Assembly (NCBI GenBank): GCA_039881145.1
Contig: JAYKKI010000090.1
Span: 5,987,501-6,051,500 of the forward strand
Direction of reading: 5' to 3'
DNA length: 64,000 nucleotides
From: Druceiella hillmani
Taxonomy: Eukaryota; Arthropoda; Insecta; Lepidoptera; Hepialidae
Positions 1 to 10,360 of this stretch are shown here, in pieces. The position numbers were made by a program, and so were the translations under genes. Numbering within the stretch: the first letter of the stretch is position 1; each line of letters begins with the position of its first letter. The notes under the pieces were generated by a model. It was not told where the DNA came from. It was given only the letters and a program-made list of their open reading frames with translations, and made no database searches.

Positions 1-51
1 AAAAGCAATTTTTTAGATAAACGTTTTGAAGCACTGTTAACTTTTGGCCAT

Positions 52-109
52 TTTGGAGATCTTTACCATCAACATCAATCACTTGATGTTGATGGTAAAG
101 ATCTCCAAA
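52..109. repeat. 27-bp foldback at the LINE edge
   Basis: Bases 52-78 and 83-109 are exact reverse complements around a 4-base loop (TCAC). The right arm encodes the DVDGKDLQ start of the LINE fragment, so the left arm is an inverted copy of the same piece. The sequence left of base 52 does not continue the LINE recognisably. Confidence 0.85.
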
Positions 110-258
110 TCATTAAAAAACTTACTGAGAACAATGGGCAAACATCAGAGTTAATCAGAACACTTTTTAAAAAGTGTAGATATAAAGAAGAGTGAGACAG
201 GGCTACATTTCATCCCCTCTTATTTTTAACATCTACTCTGAATTGATTCTTTAAGTAT

Positions 259-298
259 TTGAAGTTTCTTCTGTTGTTTCTGCTAGAAGAAACTTCAA
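259..298. repeat. 14-bp inverted repeat
   Basis: TTGAAGTTTCTTCT at 259-272 pairs with AGAAGAAACTTCAA at 285-298 across a 12-base loop. It lies inside the decayed LINE. Confidence 0.8.
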
Positions 299-434
299 CA
301 ATTAATTAATAGTGATAATTATGGAGTAAAATTAAATACCTTAAAGATAAAGAATATTGTTATCAGTAAAGTACTAAAATAGTTCGAAATTATCGCAGCT
401 TATATAGAGCAACTCTAAGCAACAAACAGCTTAT

Positions 435-455
435 AGAGAGAGAGAGAGAGAGAGA
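435..455. repeat. (GA)n microsatellite
   Basis: A short run of about ten GA dinucleotides inside the decayed LINE frame. Confidence 0.9.
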
Positions 456-1024
456 ATCGACAACTTAACCTAACTTGGTCGTAAATTAAACGAGAACTGG
501 GTTATTGCAAAGAAGCAAAGGCCACGACTTCATTCTTCCAGATAAAAAAGAACTTTTGCAAAAATAAAATGACTCGGAAACTGGCAGTTCGGATTTATAA
601 GATGCTAAATTTTTTCGACACTTTTATATATTTTTTAAGGCTGCGGGAGAAAACTAAAGCCTTTGAAATGTGGGTATACAGGAAAACATAGCGAATATTC
701 TGGATAGGCAAGGTTCGAATCGAAGTAGTTCTCCAGCGAATGAGCAAAGATACCGAGATAATAAGACCAATAGAGAAAAGAGAAACTGAATACTTTGGGC
801 TTGTAATGCGCTACCCAGAAATATGCACTGTACTTTGTCTGATAATACAAGGCATTATAATTGAAAAAAGAAGCTCAGGTTTAAGAAGGATTTCATGAAC
901 CCAAACTTGAGGGAATGGTTTACAAATCTTCGGCATTCCTTGTCAGAGCTACTGCCAACAAAGTTATTCTTGCCTTATCGGGCAGGGCACAGAAAGGAGG
1001 AGTTATTTAATCAAATCTCATTAC

Positions 1025-1051
1025 AAGATCTCAACATAATGTTGAGATCTT
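1025..1051. repeat. 13-bp inverted repeat
   Basis: AAGATCTCAACAT at 1025-1037 is followed, after one base, by its reverse complement at 1039-1051. It lies just beyond the stop of the LINE frame and could be part of that element's 3' untranslated region. Confidence 0.8.
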
Positions 1052-1052
1052 A

Positions 1053-2120
1053 TCCAGCGTCGGTGATTTTTTTTGGAAATTGTTTCAAAATGAACCATTC
1101 CATTTTTTTTGTCAACCACTTTTTGATCTTATCCTTTTTTTTCTGCAATTCTTTGTTTTAACTGTATCTAAATGTAGCTTAAAATACAGTTTAGGTTTTT
1201 CGAGTCATGTTTTCTCTTCATAATTACCTAAAAATTAGTATTATGAAATAAGAATAATTTGTTAAGCCCTTCGATCACTATTATTATAAAATTATAAATA
1301 GTTTCGGTTTATCGGAAAAGGTAGTTCTAAAAGTGTTAAGTCTGCCAGATATGTAAAATCAAATGCATAAATTAATAGTTTAGTTATTTTGAATCGCATT
1401 GCTGATCCCAGCCATTTCAAAACTTTTTTATCGTTAGTAATATGGGAGATTATGGGAGATTTTTGACACGTGAATGTATTTCCTTCAGACTACAAATGAG
1501 TCTTCAAAACATAAATATAATTTAACAAATTTTTGCTGAGCTTCATTTCAGTTGTTTATTATCGCACATTTCCAAGTATTCTGATGAATGCAGCCCCTAA
1601 AATTATGATATTTAAGTCCTGTAATCAGTAGGATTAAAAACTTTTAGGATTAAAGTAATTTATAAAGAGAAAAATGCGCAATTAATCATTAACTAAACAT
1701 AAAATATATATCTTTAAAAATGTATTAATCGACCAAGTGTAGTTATTTTAGAATTTCAGTCATATTTATGTCATTAGAATACCTTAAAATTTTTAATCAA
1801 TAATTAGTGAGTAGAAAAATTAATTATTAAAAAAAAATATTGGCCTAGAGATTTAACGTTTACGAATCTTAATCGATTAGATAATAAGGTAGATAATTTA
1901 GAAACTCGCTTGAAAATTTATATTTGCATCGATTCGTTGCATCATTATTGATAAAGTGATAGCCGAAACTTGAAAGTAACTAGTGTTGTACCTAACTAAA
2001 ATAATGAACAAATATAAAGCAATAGATGTGTAGAAGCAGATGGAAAACGCTACACATTACAAATGTCACTGAAGTGTAAACAAATCGGCTGAGAGGTATT
2101 TTATTCCAAACAGTAATTTG
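1053..2120. other. AT-rich stretch, no gene seen
   Basis: No open frame with coding character. It has poly-A/T tracts and a short direct repeat (ATGGGAGATT) near 1441-1460. Confidence 0.6.
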
Positions 2121-2261
2121 ATTAAAACAAATTATGCCGTTCAAAATGCGTAAAACAAGTTTGGAATCTTTCCGAAAATGTCAGGGTTGCCGTTTGGCGC
2201 ACCGATCCCAAGAATTTGCATTACTTACATAGTCTTAGACTTCCATTACCAACCAAGCGTC

Positions 2262-2546
2262 CTATCCACATCTGGGCAAATTATTCCGGAGTGCGGAAAT
2301 GTTTGCAAAGCTACCCATTAAGTTCGTTCGTGTATTCTGTTGGATCAGATCATTCCGGAGCGACTCTACAAGTGGCTTAATGAAACTACCGCCGTCCGAA
2401 CCGTCGAAACCAGGCCGATATTGAAAACGACCGTAAACAGCCCCATTTGTTACGCTGAATTGACAAGTGCTTAATGCTTCGTTTGTTTCCTCTAAGATGT
2501 TTACGGCTTTTCTTAGAATTGCATTGCGGACACGTGCATTGCAAAT
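2262..2546 (-). CDS. Unrecognised coding-like open frame in a GC-richer island
   Basis: The minus strand is open for 94 codons, ending in TAG at 2262-2264. It begins after an in-frame TAA and has no nearby start codon, so it would be an exon or a decayed gene piece. Composition is unlike the surroundings (near 45-50% G+C). It reads NARVRNAILRKAVNILEETN, then SVTNGAVYGRFQYRPGF, then IKPLVESLRNDLIQQN. A second open minus-strand segment lies just upstream (about 2590-2700, RLTDKDINPTNTEHVKIIYAHL) in another frame, which suggests one longer sequence broken by frameshifts. I do not recognise the family. A plus-strand frame is also open over about 2124-2380, so a chance opening cannot be excluded. 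An AATAAA on the minus strand lies about 160 bases past the stop. Confidence 0.3.
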   Translation of the reverse strand: MCNARVRNAILRKAVNILEETNEALSTCQFSVTNGAVYGRFQYRPGFDGSDGGSFIKPLVESLRNDLIQQNTRTNLMGSFANISALRNNLPRCG

Positions 2547-2667
2547 TTACGTTTAGTTGGTTCGTAACGTAGTTTTAATGAGCTCAACCCGTTTACGTAG
2601 CAGTTGCGTAGTTGCCACTAAGATGGGCGTAAATAATTTTCACGTGTTCTGTATTGGTTGGATTGAT

Positions 2668-2684
2668 GTCTTTGTCGGTGAGTC
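2668..2684 (+). promoter_or_regulatory. Possible plus-strand splice donor at edge of GC island
   Basis: TTTGTCGGTGAGTCTG has a good 5' splice-site core (G/GTGAGT). With two CACGTG E-boxes upstream in the island (near 2530 and 2641), the island could instead be a plus-strand promoter and untranslated first exon. This is inference only. Confidence 0.2.
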
Positions 2685-2840
2685 TGTTGCTTATCCGCGG
2701 GGTTTTCGATTTAATTTTTTAGTGGTCTAAATAATGTTTTTAAGTATTTTGTGAGCTATTTTTCAATAAGAGACAGGAGTGAATTTAGTTAATTGAATTA
2801 TATTCATTTACTATGGAAATAGACAATTTAATCTATTTCG

Positions 2841-2968
2841 ACAATTAAATGAAACTACGTGATGTAGTATTATTTCTACTTTCTTTAAGTTCTTCACCAC
2901 GACCTAGGTTTCGTTGTATTACAACATCTTCAGGTGGGATACTAGCAAAGATAGATTCAATATTTCGT
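2841..2968. mobile_element. Palindromic element copy A (one arm, internal deletion)
   Basis: Bases 2841-2952 match one arm of the palindromic family (ACAATTAAATGAAACTACG to GCAAAGAT). After this arm the sequence jumps to TTCAATA, which is the outer end of the family's tail. CTATTTCG precedes the element and ATATTTCG follows, giving a shared TATTTCG. It looks like a copy that lost its second arm and most of its tail. Confidence 0.75.
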
Positions 2969-3526
2969 GTCAAAAATTCGTGTAATGTATTATTATGGTG
3001 AAAAAAGATTCTAACATTTGTAGGGTTTAACTTATTATGTACCCTTAAATATTTATATGTGTTTAAGTGTGTATGGAGAGTGTATTCTATCCTCATAGTG
3101 CGAGTTCTACTTGTACTTGGCCGTTTTTTTAAATATAAGTTACAAATAAATTATTGTATAATTTTGTGAAAAATTAATTTAATTTCTTACCTTGGGCTTT
3201 CGATCATACTCGTCATTTTGGCGCCACTTTTTCACTATCTATTTAATGGAAAATTGTTTGTCGTAATTAAAGTTCGTATTTAATATTCTGATAATTACGC
3301 AACGTATATCAGTTCGTTTGCTAAACATGGAAAAGGTAGATATTTTAAAAATGTACTTTTTTTAATGTTGTTAATTTAATAGTTTTATGAAATTTAAAAA
3401 AAAAGTGAGGAAATGCAAAAAAATATATAATTTTTAGATTTTCCATTTTTTAATCAATTATCGATTTTTATTATGGTTTCTTAATTAACTCACAATTATT
3501 TATTTATACTTCAACGTATTTGTATA

Positions 3527-3673
3527 TTAGAAAAGTTTTCTTCCACAGAATGCTGACGTAGTAATAGGTCCGCTGTCAATTAAATTTAGATCCTCGTCTG
3601 ATGCGTCCGTTGGTATTATAGTTTCTACAGTTTCAGACTTACATAGGTACACGAGATTTTGTAAGTAGACGTT
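3527..3673 (-). CDS. Possible 3'-terminal exon or TE coding remnant
   Basis: A 48-codon minus-strand frame ends in TAA at 3527-3529 with codon use that looks coding: CKSETVETIIPTDASDEDLN then LIDSGPITTSAFCGRKLF. An AATAAATAAT polyadenylation-like motif lies about 20 bases past the stop. The same frame continues upstream through a single TAA (3674-3676) into KDLSNNIPLDGVQGKKFAHF (to about 3795), so it may be a longer decayed frame. There is no good splice acceptor at the left of the open segment. The acidic DASDEDL stretch and Cys near the end do not let me name a family. A transposon-encoded protein is as likely as a host gene. Confidence 0.33.
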   Translation of the reverse strand, partial: NVYLQNLVYLCKSETVETIIPTDASDEDLNLIDSGPITTSAFCGRKLF

Positions 3674-3796
3674 TTAGATTCGAATTTCAATTATATGTAG
3701 CAAAATATTAAAAAAAATATTATCTAATATAAAATGGGCGAATTTTTTTCCCTGCACCCCATCGAGTGGGATATTATTGGACAGGTCTTTTAAAAT

Positions 3797-5430
3797 TAAA
3801 AAGAATTTACTATTTGAACTCTTTTACTATTTTCTCTTTAATTCTTTTACTATTCTCGGCCTTCTAATTATTTAACAGTGAATTTGACAAATGTGAAAAA
3901 GTTCTAGACGCTAGAATCTCATTACAATTTTCAATTAAAATTATTTTAGTTAACTTGTATCAACAAATGAGATACGGACTACTTCAAAACGTAGTTTGTT
4001 TTATTTCTACACATCTGACCGCTTTAATTAATTATAAAGGTCAAAGTAAAATTTATGAGGGTTAACAGATTATTTGAATTATCTCTTGTAGATTTTGTGA
4101 CTGAAATTCTAAAGATATAATCTAGTAGTAAATTTACTAGGCGACATTATTATTTATTAGTAAGATTAAATGTAGACTTTAATTTAAATCCTTTGTTCTG
4201 TCAGATTCTTTGCTTTAATTCGTTATAATATTTCCAATTACTTGTTTTTGAAGAATTTATCAGCAAAATTAAACTGAAATAGGATTATGTTAAGTGTGCT
4301 GAAAATAATTTGCAATAACGGTCAGTTACTTAAGAATGCCGTATCGAAAATTGTAATTTTAATGATAACTGACATTCATTTTGGTAATTGCTTTCTTTTT
4401 TTAAATATTTTAATAGTCTTTCTTCGTTATTTTATGGCATGAATATATTTCATTATTGAAATTTATGGATAGTTAACTCATGTTTTTAATTCCAATATAA
4501 TTGATTCGAATTTTTTTAAGTTTCCTATTTAAGTTAGTTTAAATACTGTGGTAGATCATTTCATTATTAATAAGTTAGAAAATGTAGTCCTCTATATATT
4601 GAAAAAATAATTGGTAACCTTTTTTTAAAAATAATTCCGGGTTTAGATAATACGAAAAAACGATCTGAAACAGAGCCATAGAGAAATTCCATCAAAATGT
4701 CATTTATTAAAGTTTTAAATTTAAATTTAGAATAAAATCTGTCATCCATTTTTTTGGGCACATATTTTAAATAGTCATACTGTTTTAAAATAACAGTAAT
4801 TCATCAATAATTGGCCGGCAAAAAATTCAGTTTTTTGCCTCCAAAATATTTCTAGAGGACAGATTTCTCTTTTATTTTTAAAGCGAAATATAATAGGTAC
4901 CATTTATGGATTAATATGAATATTCTGAAATATGTCCGATTTCAATCATATTACTTTTTAAAAAAGTTTCTATCACTATTAACCAATTAAAGTAATTTTT
5001 TTGGAAAATCATTGACTGTGTAGTAAGATTGTGGAGTATTTGAATTGTCGGAAAACTCAGACACTTGAAGCAACTGAGTATTTTATATCAAATGTTTTTA
5101 TGCAGAAAAGAATATTCGATATCTTGTTTTCTTGCTGAAATGGTTGATGCTGTTTTTTAAACTCATCAAAATTTGAGCTACATATCAATTGGAAAAGCCA
5201 TTGTTGGTCTAAAACTTTAAATGGAAAACGTTAGTGGATTTTTTTTAAAGAATACAGAGAAATGTAGCGATAGCGTAATTTTCCTGAATAATTAAGTTTG
5301 AGTAAAAATAATGCGTTTGTTATCTACATCGCAATTATGCGTTGAAGTTATTAAGGTCGTCAGAAAATAAATGGTACCAATCAAGAAGAATTTATCATGG
5401 CATAATTAATAATGAATTTCCTAGTACTCC
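3797..5430. other. AT-rich stretch, no gene seen
   Basis: Scattered short frames on both strands, rich in Phe, Leu, Lys and Asn codons as expected from A+T content. No domain, splice-flanked exon or RNA gene is visible. Confidence 0.6.
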
Positions 5431-5432
5431 AT

Positions 5433-5528
5433 AGTAGAAAAAGTTAAAATTATAGTAGAAAAGGTTAAAATTATAGTAGAAAAAGTTAAAATTATATTTT
5501 TGCACAGTAGAAAAAGTTAAAATTATAT
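5433..5528. repeat. Minisatellite, about 20-bp unit, four copies
   Basis: AGTAGAAAAAGTTAAAATTA is repeated four times; the last two copies are separated by an extra TTTTTGCAC insert. Confidence 0.9.
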
Positions 5529-5529
5529 T

Positions 5530-6109
5530 TTTAATATAAACGCATGTACGGAAATCTCAGTAGAAAAAAATATCGAGAAATTTACCACTATTTTTATATT
5601 TTTCGATTACAAGCCGAGTACCAGAGTTAGTTATGCTAAGCTTTTTATACGTGTATGCTGCTTATATTAATAACTTATTGAATCGAGTCCACATGTAATT
5701 ATATTGTGTTTTACGAGAGTCGTTTACGAGATCAAGGCGACTGGGGCCGTTATGTTGCAATGCCGACAAGAATCAGTTGACTATATCTGGGTAATGCCTT
5801 CTAAGGATAAGTTCAGACAAGTTCTTTTAATCAGGGTGTAACTACTTGTAACTCGCAGGTTGCAGAGTTTTTTAGCGATATGTCAACAAAAAAAAGAATT
5901 ATTCATAGACGGGTATATGAATAATCATACGTTCGGGAATGTATTGTTGACCGAATTGTGTGCGCTGATGACAGTGATAAAATAACGTTGAACTATATTA
6001 AGATGCCAAAAAGAAATTATCAAAAAATAGTGTTTAGAAAATTGACTTGCAAATTTATTTTGAAACTTTTTTTTTAAATATACGGAAATTATTTTATTTT
6101 CTTCTTTTT
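5530..6109. other. No clear gene; short coding-like patch near 5680-5800 (minus)
   Basis: On the minus strand a frame reads FLSALQHNGPSRLDLVNDSR and continues to a stop near 5665. It is short and has no supporting signals, so I leave it uncalled. Confidence 0.25.
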
Positions 6110-6440
6110 ATGGTTCCTAAAAAGAAAAACCGAACCGTTATAAAATCATTCAAGGGTCCGTTTTTCCGTTATTCACAGTCGTTTTTCTCATAAACTTTTG
6201 TCGTCGAAACTTTAAATTTTGTGTCATAATAAAGTATCGTAGATATCATCACATACTAAATAGTTCGTTTTCAATAGCTAATTCAAAAATATTTATTTGG
6301 AAATTATAGGGGTGGGAACAAATTAGTTTTGCGAATTTATTTTTAAATTCTACATATAGCGTGGAGTATCGTTTGAAAGGGCTTGTTAAAAGAGTCTCAA
6401 ATGTATTTTTTTTATAATATTAGTATTTCTGCGGTGATGT
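6109..6440 (+). repeat. Dispersed CGGAACCCT-type repeat, degenerate copy
   Basis: The stretch GTCCGTTTTTCCG..CACAGTCGTTTTTCTCATAAAC..GTCGTCGAAACTT..AAATATTTATTTGGAAATTATAGGGGTGGGAAC follows the landmark order of a repeat seen again at 25.06, 26.81, 29.65, 39.3, 42.95 and 49.4 kb. It is non-coding as seen here. I know this landmark order from lepidopteran introns; the class of element is not settled from sequence alone. Confidence 0.6.
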
Positions 6441-7380
6441 ACTGAAAAAATTTGTTCCTCCATATTTACTAAACTACTAAATCTAAAATTATGAAGAAAA
6501 CAGGGTTTTAGAAACCTACGCGGAAGTAATCGTAGAGAAGTAATAGATCGTTTGTAAATCGTTTGTCAGTCTTTTCATTTGTATGCATATCACGAAAAAC
6601 TACTGCACTCCTTTTACTACTTTTTATAGTTTTTATAATACTTGTATATTCTTTGAAAAAAAAACACCAAAAAGTTGAGAAATATAGAAAAAAGTGTTGA
6701 CCCGTGTACAAAATTTATTTGCTTTAAATTACTACAAAAGGACCTACATTTTTAATTTTCTTCGCAATTTTTTTTATTAAATAGATTGAAAGAATATGAA
6801 AATAATGTTAATATGCATGTATGTATGGATATTTTTATAATTGCTGGAAAAATTTCTCGCCCTCGCGAATCTTAATCAATTCCGTACATTAAACTGTTTC
6901 AAAATATTTTCCTCTAGGCTATTAAATATTCACTTTGATCGCAATTAACATATAAACCAAATTTTTATGCGTTTTCATTCATGAAAATGCAATTATCCCG
7001 ATTTAAATATTCGCACTCAAAATTTCAAATATACACCTACGCAGTTTGGGTTGTTGCTGTTTTGAGCCTTAAAACTAACTCAATGCTTTTCAATTACTTA
7101 ACTCATGAATCTTGTTGCTAAACAAATTGTAGTTAAAACCGATATTTGATCGCATATATTAATACATATATTATAACTGTAAATATTTGTGAGTTTATTT
7201 ATTACCTAATTATTTGGTATCACTATTTGACTAATTGTTATCAAATTGTATGCACAGAACTTTAGGAAATAATCTAACTCAATACGCTATTAAATATATA
7301 TTTTTTGTATTATTCTATTTCGTTTTATTGTCCAATTTGTCAAGATTGTAAAGCAAATTGATAAGAAAGTTATAATTTAT
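6441..7380. other. AT-rich stretch, no gene seen
   Basis: No coding-like frame. The 67-codon minus-strand frame at 6508-6711 is Phe/Tyr/Lys-rich and has no features. Confidence 0.6.
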
Positions 7381-7384
7381 TTAA

Positions 7385-8165
7385 AAAAGAGTCCCAAATC
7401 TGCGTTCAAAAATTAATATACTCTTGCATCTATCAACTTATTAAACCAATTACGTATTTTCATTCATTTGATAGGAAAATTCCAATTTTCATTCATTTGT
7501 TAAAAAATTAATTTGCTCTTGTACCTATCAATTGAAATTTAAATGTTACGAAATATATTTTTACCTATTTGATGGGAAAATTACATTGGAATTAACATAA
7601 AATGTTAAATCTGCGTTTAAAAATGAATTTACTCTTACATCTATCAATTGAAATTTAAATATTACGAAATATATTTTTATATATTTGATAGGGAAATTAC
7701 AATGGAATTAAAATAAAATATCAAATATACGTTTAAAAATTAATTTACTTTTATACATATTTTTTTTATTGAAATTTAAAATTACGCATTATTTTTTTAT
7801 ATAATTGATAACAAAATTACAATAGATTTAACATAAAATCTGAAATATATTTTTAAAAATCAATTTACTCTTACATCTGTCAACTGAAATTTAAGCATTA
7901 AGAAATATACTTTTATATAATTGATAAGAAAATTACAATGGATTTAAAATAAAATCTCAAATTTATTTTAAAAAATTAATATAATAATTATAACTGACGT
8001 TTAATATAATGAAATATTTAAAATAAAATCTCAAATTTATTTTATAAAATTAATATATTAATTATAACTGAAGTTTAATATTATGAAATATTTTTTATAT
8101 AATTGATAAGAAAATTACAATGGATTTAAATTAAAATATCAAATCTACTTATTCTACACTTATCA
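7385..8165. repeat. Degenerate tandem array, about 118-bp unit, six to seven copies
   Basis: A unit containing AAAATTAATTTACTCTTACATCTATCAATTGAAATTTAAATATTACGAAATATATTTTTATATA and GATAAGAAAATTACAATGG recurs from 7393 on. Copies are diverged by many substitutions and small indels, and the last ones are shortened. No coding content. Confidence 0.8.
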
Positions 8166-10255
8166 AATGAAGTTTATATTTTACAAAATGATTTTTTTGT
8201 ATAATTTTATGAGACATGATAAAAATCAGTTGTCACGTACAGATGCAAGAAATAATATATCCATCCGAGTGAAGCTGTGAATAAAAGCTAATTATTTTAC
8301 AAACGAACCGAGTTGTTAATTAAGACAATTAATATTTCAAATTAATATCTTGATTAATGAAATATCTTTCTTTTTGAAATAAAGTTTCGTGGCTGCTCAA
8401 GCGCCACCCAAATTGCTACAGTAAAACAATAAAACAATACGCGTAATCTAGGTAATAATATGTACGTAAATAAACATTTCAGTTAGTTCTTAGTCCGAAG
8501 CTTTCTAACGAAACGTCTTAAGTTTTTTTACACCATTGTTACCATGAAGCTTTCTAGCGATAGGACATTATTTTTTTTAAACATCAGAATATACATTTTT
8601 AGTGACACATCTCTTTTGTTTGCTGTTGTCACGTAAGACCTAAATAGCAACTGTTATAAATTCTGATTTGTCTAAAATCATTAAAAGTCATCTCCAATTA
8701 AAAGTTTTTGGCCACTTCTCAAAAATGTTTTTTTTCTTATTATTTCCTGCGAGCAAATAATGTTCACATGTTCGAAAAATATTTTTGACTAGAAGTTTAA
8801 AATAATGATAATGACGATAAAAATAATAAATATAAAAAGATGAAATATTTCTATGTTAGTAAACATTTTTAAATTACAACTTCTAATTGTATTATCGGGG
8901 ACTCGCTTGACGTCACCTGTCTTAAAAAACATTTCATTAAAAACCTCATTGCAAATTGTACGCCATTAGTAGTACGCAACTAACAAGATGGTCATAAGAT
9001 ATATTTCTATTTTCAAATGAAAACTCCATTTAAATTGAAAAAAAAATGTAAACATAAATACGAAAATGTAAGTTAATTATTTTTAAATTAGCGATTTTTT
9101 ATATTTTCTTTTATTAAAACAGAGGAAATACATAAAATGATTACATTCAAAAATATAATAATTGAAGCGATTTTTTTAAATAATATCAATTGATCGATTG
9201 CTATTTTCAATAAATTCAAAGTGACATTCACTTAAAATAACAAAACAATATTTCTTTTTAAATTTGTAAAAATCCAATTCGTGAAAATATCTCGAAAGAA
9301 GTACTTTAGAAATATTTATTGAAAATATTCCATAATCGAAACGAAAGCTTTCGGCTGATTAATTTATTGTGATTTTTCGAAATTACTTTTACAATGTTTT
9401 ATAAAGTTTGTTTTGTAAATGGCCAAGAAGCAAAGAGAATATAATATTTATAAGATTGATATTTATAAACAGAACAGTGTATATTCGTATATATCAATTT
9501 CGTTCTAAACTCATTACCAAAAACTTTTCTTATCTTATTCGAAATTGGAATAAAATAAAAGTTTCACAAAGCAAACACAAAGAGACATATTAAAGGCCGA
9601 ATATTCGTATTCGGTTGCGGTAAAATTCGGTCCTAAATTTCAATTTCATCTTAATTTCCGTTACCATCTTTGAAAACTTTTACAGTAGTTTGTTTGTGCT
9701 TTTTTAGAAGCTGCTATTATATTTTTCTGAAGGTGTTAATTCGATGATACGGTTCAACGCTCTCGTTATTCAGAATAAATAATAGAAAGATGTTTTTATA
9801 AATTTTCACTTTTCATTAAAATTACGGAGCTCCATGAAAATATTATAATAACATTCTTGATTGAAATTGAAATAAAATAAAATGTGCAGTTGAACTTCAT
9901 CAAAATTAAAAAAAAATATGTTAAATGCAAATGCAAGTTAAATATGTTTGTGTAGTTTAATTTTTAATACGAAAATCATGTCAGGTTTCAGGTGAAAAAT
10001 GTCGTTAAAAAGATTTTAAAAATGTATTAGTAGACTCATGTTTTAAATATAAACACTGGAAGAAGCATATTTTTCAAAACACTTTTCTGACGCCTCTGGA
10101 GTTACTGTCGATTTGCATGACATTAGCATAAAACATTTTAAAAGCTTAACTTTTGAGCCGTGGATTGCAGAATCAATTTTCGCCACTGAGAAAATTTCAT
10201 TTCAACCCTCATAAATAATGTTGATTTTAATTTCGTTTTTCTCGACCTACCCTTA
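8166..10255. other. AT-rich stretch, no gene seen
   Basis: Contains GACGTCACCTG near 8908, a CRE-like octamer that recurs at 15.67 kb, and diverged direct repeats around 9480-9700 (ATATTCGTAT..AATTTC). No supported gene. Confidence 0.55.
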
Positions 10256-10259
10256 TTAG

Positions 10260-10360
10260 GTGCTTTCGTAGAGAATAGAAAATGGTGACTTTGTTGTTTT
10301 GTTTACTTAATATGATTAGTTATGGTACAACTGAAAATGACGGTCGTGCAGAAGTTGAAG
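10260..10360 (+). CDS. Candidate first coding exon with signal peptide
   Basis: A pyrimidine-rich tract ending TTATTAG (AG at 10258-10259) makes a good splice acceptor. The start codon at 10282 is in a good context (GAAAATGG). The coding part runs to 10360 and gives MVTLLFCLLNMISYGTTEND then GRAEVE, ending GAAG before GTAAGT, a near-ideal donor at 10361 (phase 1). The first 14 residues are hydrophobic and look like a secretory signal peptide, with a polar acidic stretch after it. Acceptor, Kozak context, signal peptide and donor together are more than chance would give easily, but the exon is only 26 codons and I find no partner exon. If real, the gene is secreted or membrane-bound, is transcribed rightwards, and has at least one upstream untranslated exon. 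No family is recognised. Confidence 0.45.

Larger units (their letters stand above)
80..1015 (+). pseudogene. Decayed LINE reverse-transcriptase ORF (C-terminal two thirds)
   Basis: This is a broken copy of a non-LTR retrotransposon polyprotein, reading across several frames. Landmarks in order: DVDGKDLQ at about 87-110; VDIKK then, after a frameshift, VRQG and SSPLIFNIYSELIL at about 190-250, the reverse-transcriptase palm region; YGVKLNTLKIKNIVISK at about 318-370; AFEMWVYRK at about 660; the stretch RIFWIGKVRIEVVLQRM; EYFGLVMRYPE near 800; NLREWF near 905; and SSAFLVRATANKVILAL ending at a stop near 1012. This order matches the endonuclease/reverse-transcriptase proteins of arthropod LINEs (typical motifs GVRQGC, AFEMWCYRR, WFG). 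At least four frameshifts or stops show that it is dead. The 5' part is missing and the left edge is folded back. The clade is not certain. I see no relation to the genes further right. Confidence 0.82.
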
